Shown here: in pieces, positions 59,839-64,000 of the stretch | How positions within the stretch are numbered: the first letter of the stretch is position 1 | Layout of the letters: each line of letters begins with the position of its first letter | DNA from: Sipunculus nudus | Taxonomy: Eukaryota; Annelida; Sipuncula; Golfingiida; Sipunculidae | Length of the DNA: 64,000 nt | Direction of reading: 5' to 3' | Assembly: GCA_026874595.1 (NCBI GenBank) | Contig: CM049321.1 | Span: 47,297,797-47,361,796 of the forward strand | The notes under the pieces: model-generated | What the model saw: the letters and a program-made list of their open reading frames with translations, nothing else | Databases searched by the model: none | What the model was told of the DNA's origin: nothing | Made by a program: the position numbers and the translations under genes

Positions 59839-60303
59839 GTTAAAGGTGCCCATTTATCTATCTTTTAAAATGAGTTTTTTTTTTTGGTGATTTCTGGCTT
59901 TCTCACTGTATATATTAATGATCTAAGGGTATAATTCTGATTATGAAAAATTCTTATAACGCCTCTGTGAAGGATGTATGAACTTGTTCATCAACGTGTT
60001 TGTAAACACAGCTTTGTTGACAAAAGGGAAAAACATGAAACCTAAGGTGGTATAGGTTGCATATATGTGGAGGTAGAAAGGTCACTTGTTGCAAAACGCC
60101 ATGCATTTGCAAAGCACTGGTTTTCCCGCCAGATTCCCTTGTTGAATTTCTTTTTTGTGGGCCCCTACATATCATACACGTTGATATAAACAAAACAAAC
60201 AGCCTTTGTGCGGTGATATCCACGTTTTCAGTCCTATTTATTTATTAAACTCCAAGGGATTACCTTTATTTTAAATAGGTCAGATAGGTGATTGGGCCCC
60301 TTT
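59839..60303 (-). mobile_element. TIR repeat family (GCAAAACG family), copy 4
   Basis: The inverted copy runs from TTAAAGGTGCCCATTTATC to CAGATAGGTGATTGGGCCCC and TTTAA. The core TTGCAAAACGCCATGCATTT and CATGAAACCTAAGGTGGTAT are the reverse complement of copy 3. Confidence 0.82.
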
Positions 60304-60389
60304 AATATGGCTCAAGAGGTATATATTATCGATAGGACAAATAGTTCACTTAAGTCCTTAGGTCCTGGTGCTTTAAAGCCATTATTTAT

Positions 60390-60797
60390 TTACCTTTTCC
60401 ATAAATTTATGTGATTTAAGGCTTACTATGTGTATATATTAATTAACTCTTGGTAATTCTTGTTTACAAAACTATTAGTTAACACAGCAATGTTGACAAA
60501 CGGGAAAAAATCATGTAACGTAAGGTGGTTGGTTGCATACATACGAAAATGGAAAGGTCACAAGTTGCAAAACGTCCTTTGCGAAATTCTGGTTTATTTG
60601 ACGTGCCGCCAGATGTCAATGTTGAATGTGCTTGGATCATTTTGGCTCTCCTGCACATGTTTTATAATCACATGGACATAACCGAAACGAACAGCTTGTG
60701 TGTGGGATCGGCATTTTCTGGCTTTTTATTTTATAAGGTTAAAGGGATTAACTTTAGTTAATAGGGGGCGGAAATCGAAACAGGCCTCTTTAAGTAT
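60390..60797 (-). mobile_element. TIR repeat family (GCAAAACG family), copy 5
   Basis: AAATTTATGTGATTTAAGGC at the left, core AAGTTGCAAAACGTCCTTTG, CATGTAACGTAAGGTGGTTG, then CCTCTTTAA at the right. Same orientation as copy 4, which lies immediately before it. Confidence 0.75.
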
Positions 60798-61318
60798 AAC
60801 TCAGCTTAAAAAAAAAGAAATAATCAATGAAAGACAATTACATATTTGAATGATTCAAGAATGCTTCAAAATAGAAAATTGTAATACGATTTCTGTGATG
60901 TTTCAATAAGTGGAAATAAGAAATGAAAGGAAAGGTTTTTTATGTTTTTTTTATTACTAGAAAGAGAGAGGGAGGGAGGGATGGAGAGAGAGAGATTACG
61001 TGTAAAGATGTGTTTGGCTATATGTGAGCTAACAGATCATAGGGAACCGATAATTAGGTATATACTATATAATTTGGTATATACATTATAAAGTAGCCGT
61101 GGTAACGTTCCCTGCCCTCAAGTAAATACTCTCTCTGAAGCCGTACATAGTGAAGTTCCCTGGATGGAGACGCCCTCAGGGAGTGAAGATCGATGTTAGC
61201 CACCTTTGATGAGGTTGCTACGAGAGCCATCGAGTTGTTGTTCCACACAACACAAGCATTGACTTACCCTGACGTTGACCTCTTCTGTAGGTAGCGGAAT
61301 CTGTAGTATAAGGTCATT

Positions 61319-61369
<51 letters not shown>

Positions 61370-61990
61370 ATAATAAAGCAGATGACAAGATTAAATGCTC
61401 AGAGCTTCTGCGATTCAGGTTATACATGATATACATGAAAACCACATGCCCCGATTTCGTCATATTTTACCATATTTACGGTAGGATTTGGTTTTAAAAT
61501 CATAATCGATGATCGAAAATAAAAACAACCGATGATCGATTATTAATCGATTATTTTTTGTACTTTCTATATGACCTTGAAATCTGCTGAATACTAGTAC
61601 ATAAAACATTGACCCCTGTAAATATATAAAGTGTGACCTGTACATCGATATTCAAACCAAGACCATTAAACCCCCGCATCCAAGGTCGAATAGCCGCCAG
61701 ACGATTGTTGACTGCGCAAGTTCCGTTTTGATGCTGATCGTTAGTTTGTGTTGGTATATCTCAGACAGGACTGGATCCTTTACATGTGCATACATAATCG
61801 TTCTAATTGATTATGCAAAAATGCAATCGATTTAATCGATTTTGAAAGAAAACGACCAATCATCGATTTACTCGATTAATTGACACACCGACACGACACA
61901 CCTTTCCCATTTGCATTTACATTCAAAGTACAATTATGCTTGCTCCGGGCCCTCGTTCATGTATGTATCTAAAAAAGTGTAAAAGTAAAA
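60798..61990. other. Gene-free interval
   Basis: A (GA)n/GGGAGG run near 60962-60995, a (CT)n run at 61319-61364, and ATCGATTA-rich stretches at 61500-61555 and 61795-61880 that are roughly inverted relative to each other. Confidence 0.5.
61319..61364. repeat. (CT)n microsatellite
   Basis: About 23 CT units. Confidence 0.95.
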
Positions 61991-61994
61991 TGAA

Positions 61995-62305
61995 GTGGGG
62001 GTTTATAGTCTGATATCACCGACGATGTCAGTCTCATCCGACTTAACTTTAAGCTTGTTCTTCCTGGTCTGTTCATTCTTGTAGCTTTTCTTTGCTCCAT
62101 GAGGAGCATACACCAAGCAGCCACACACGGCGCTAGAAGATAATTCGTTCTATATTTTGCCTGACACCCATGTTTGACCAGTACCCATCCACATCTGCGC
62201 GACCTTGTGGTTAAAACTTTGGCTAAGACTCCTAGCGGGAAGCGAACCCACAACCTTGCGGTCACGAGTCTAGCGCACCAACCATTACACCATCACACTC
62301 TGAGC
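61995..62305 (-). mobile_element. tRNA-derived SINE
   Basis: The minus strand starts with a tRNA-like head: A box TGGTGTAATGGTTGG, then CTAGACTCGTGACCGCAAGG and B box GGTTCGCTTCC. A body follows, then a 3' tail GGATGAGACTGACATCGTCG ... GATATCAGACTATAAACC. The tail recurs at 50.6 kb. The 98-codon frame across it is an artefact. Confidence 0.8.
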
Positions 62306-63390
62306 TCTTGACTGATCACGCTCATCACGCTCATCTACGTTCATCACGCTCTACCTGCATGAGAGCTTGATGAGACATCTCTCTTTGCAAAAAAAAATGA
62401 CACCTCTCTGTGTTAACCAAAGTGATGAATCGGAGTACCAAATGGCTTGTGTCGATGAAATATGTGAAATATGTTTAAAGCCAGCTGTTCGCCTGCCTTC
62501 TTATAGTAGAATCAATGTGATTTCTGGTTAACTCTGGGTATACTAGTATGTGTAGCTAAGGTCTAATTATCGTCAAAACATCTTGGTTCAGTTACTCTTG
62601 AAAATACATTTTAATTTGTAAACGAAAATTAATTTTAGCCCTAATGATCTATATATTTGGAATCCCCAGAATATCGTTTAATTTATCAGCCATATATAAA
62701 TAATGATGTTGTTGTTGGTCTGAAGATTTTAAAATATAAAAGAAAAAAATGCCATTTTTACAAAATACGCGATATATCTTGCATTTGGTAATAAGTATGT
62801 TCGCTTTATCGACATTATCTTGAAAAGCATACAAATATCTCCAGACGAATTTTTCATTATACATATATTTTTTCATTCTTTCTCAATTTCAATTTTAAAA
62901 AATTACAAATTGACCAATGAAACGTGGTTAAAAATGACAAGTAACTGCTTCATAAAACAAGATATATATAAATGCACATTTTAGGATACATCTGTACAAA
63001 ATTGGCTTTACTCCTGATGGTTTGTGAGAAATATTCTTCTAAATAAGGTGTAATTGATTGGAAGATGTTTTGAAAAGAAGAATAAAAACGGTTAAAACTG
63101 TTTGGGAGAGAAATTTACTCCCAGTTAATGAACTATATTGTGAATAACACATTTTTGTAGTTCACGCATTATCTGGAAAAAAAATGATTAGTTTATGCAT
63201 GAGCTTAAGAGGAAATTTAGACCTTAATTCCTTATAAGAAAGGTTATTTTAACGCCGTCGTAGCTTAGCGTTTACAAGTAGTAGTAAACACGATTGGCCT
63301 TCATGCGCTTGCCAATGTTGACAAACATAAGACCAATGTCACGAAAGGTAGCTGATTGCTATAGCTGTTGTTTTTGAGAGTATATGACGT
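62306..63390. other. Gene-free interval
   Basis: AT-rich sequence without credible frames or clear repeats. Confidence 0.5.
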
Positions 63391-63394
63391 AACA

Positions 63395-64000
63395 CCATGT
63401 TTTGTAATCTGTACAACTCATCTGATTTACTGGTAGATATCCTTTCTGGATGTGTTTTGAACACGATAGGCGACTATTTTGGAAGGCCCCTACACGTATT
63501 AAATACATGTGATTATACTAATATAAGCAAAACGGACAACCGGTCCGCCTGTGGACCGGTGATATTTGTCTTATTTTTTATTAAAGGTTTAGGAGATTAT
63601 TCTTCAATAATCAATTACACGTCAGATATCGATACAGGCACCTTTAAAGGTACCCATTCACCCACTTTTAGAAAACAGAATTTATCTGATTTCTGGCTTC
63701 CTCTATGCACATTTGTATATTAATGATCTAAGGGTAATTCTGGTTATGAACAGTTCTTATAACGCCTCTGTGAAGCATGTATGATCTTGTTTATCAACAA
63801 CGTGTTTGTAAACACAGCTTTGTTGACAAATATGTAATCTAAGGTGGTAGGTTGCATTCATGCGAAGGTAGAAAGGTCACTCGTTGCAAAACGCCATTTG
63901 CAAAGCTCTGGCTTATCTGACTTGCCGCCAGAGGCCCTTGCTGTATTCTTTTTGATTATTTTGGTGGGCCAGCACATATTATACACACGTTAGTTGATAT
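63395..64000 (-). mobile_element. TIR repeat family (GCAAAACG family), copy 6 plus a partial seventh, running off the window
   Basis: 63480-63600 matches the distal end of copy 4 (GGCCCCTACA-CGT, AAAC-GAC-AC--, GGTGATAT). At 63645 a new unit starts with CCTTTAAAGGTACCCATTCA and carries the core TTGCAAAACGCCATTTGCAA and ATCTAAGGTGGTAGGTTGCA to the right edge. Confidence 0.7.

Overview
The window looks like animal nuclear DNA, most likely from a bivalve mollusc. One gene is split into small exons with canonical GT/AG introns. The rest is AT-rich and packed with (TA)n arrays, long poly-C/poly-G runs, tRNA-derived SINE-like units, fold-back elements, degraded non-LTR retrotransposons and interspersed repeats, one family ending in GACGGACGG-type runs followed by GAGCTAAAA. 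That repeat style is what I associate with bivalves. The phylum is inference and the species cannot be read from the sequence.

The only convincing host gene lies on the minus strand between 19835 (start codon) and the left edge. Eleven coding exons were assembled by splice sites, phase and protein continuity: 19835-15903, 15226-15073, 13749-13538, 12550-12443, 11767-11690, 10563-10384, 6045-5893, 4270-4041, 2505-2391, 2229-2128 and 362-201. They sum to 5427 nt (1809 codons) with no phase conflict. The product is a Dbl-family Rho guanine nucleotide exchange factor: a 1311-codon, serine-rich, probably disordered first coding exon, a basic linker, a C-x2-C-x17-C-x2-C putative zinc-binding motif, a DH domain of about 185 residues, a DH-PH linker, and the start of a PH domain that continues off the left edge. 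I cannot assign it to a named RhoGEF subfamily. Its 5' UTR seems to reach a splice acceptor at about 20073, so one or more non-coding first exons should lie further right; weak candidates are at 26.1-26.4 kb and 57.7-58.3 kb.

The introns carry much of the structure: a fold-back element (1472-1996), a near-identical 283-bp tandem duplication (6663-7228), a 40-bp tandem array, a second fold-back element, a TIR element built of internal ~194-bp repeats (8825-9580), an ATGAG-rich minisatellite and two SINE-like units with inverted termini.

From 20 kb to 64 kb I find no convincing host coding exon. This part holds a decayed reverse transcriptase with an internal duplication (23.8-25.0 kb), at least six copies of a ~490-bp TIR repeat family (28.4, 31.2, 33.1, 59.8, 60.4 and 63.4 kb), tandem repeats rich in nuclear-receptor-like half sites (33.8-34.3 and 48.4-49.5 kb), a diverged ~300-bp duplication (41.2 and 42.0 kb), a 5'-truncated LINE tail (40.3 kb), a longer LINE with PHD-like, SGNH-like, endonuclease and reverse transcriptase remnants (51.0-54.4 kb), and a tRNA-derived SINE (62.0-62.3 kb). 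No rRNA gene, functional tRNA gene, CRISPR array or prokaryotic feature was seen.
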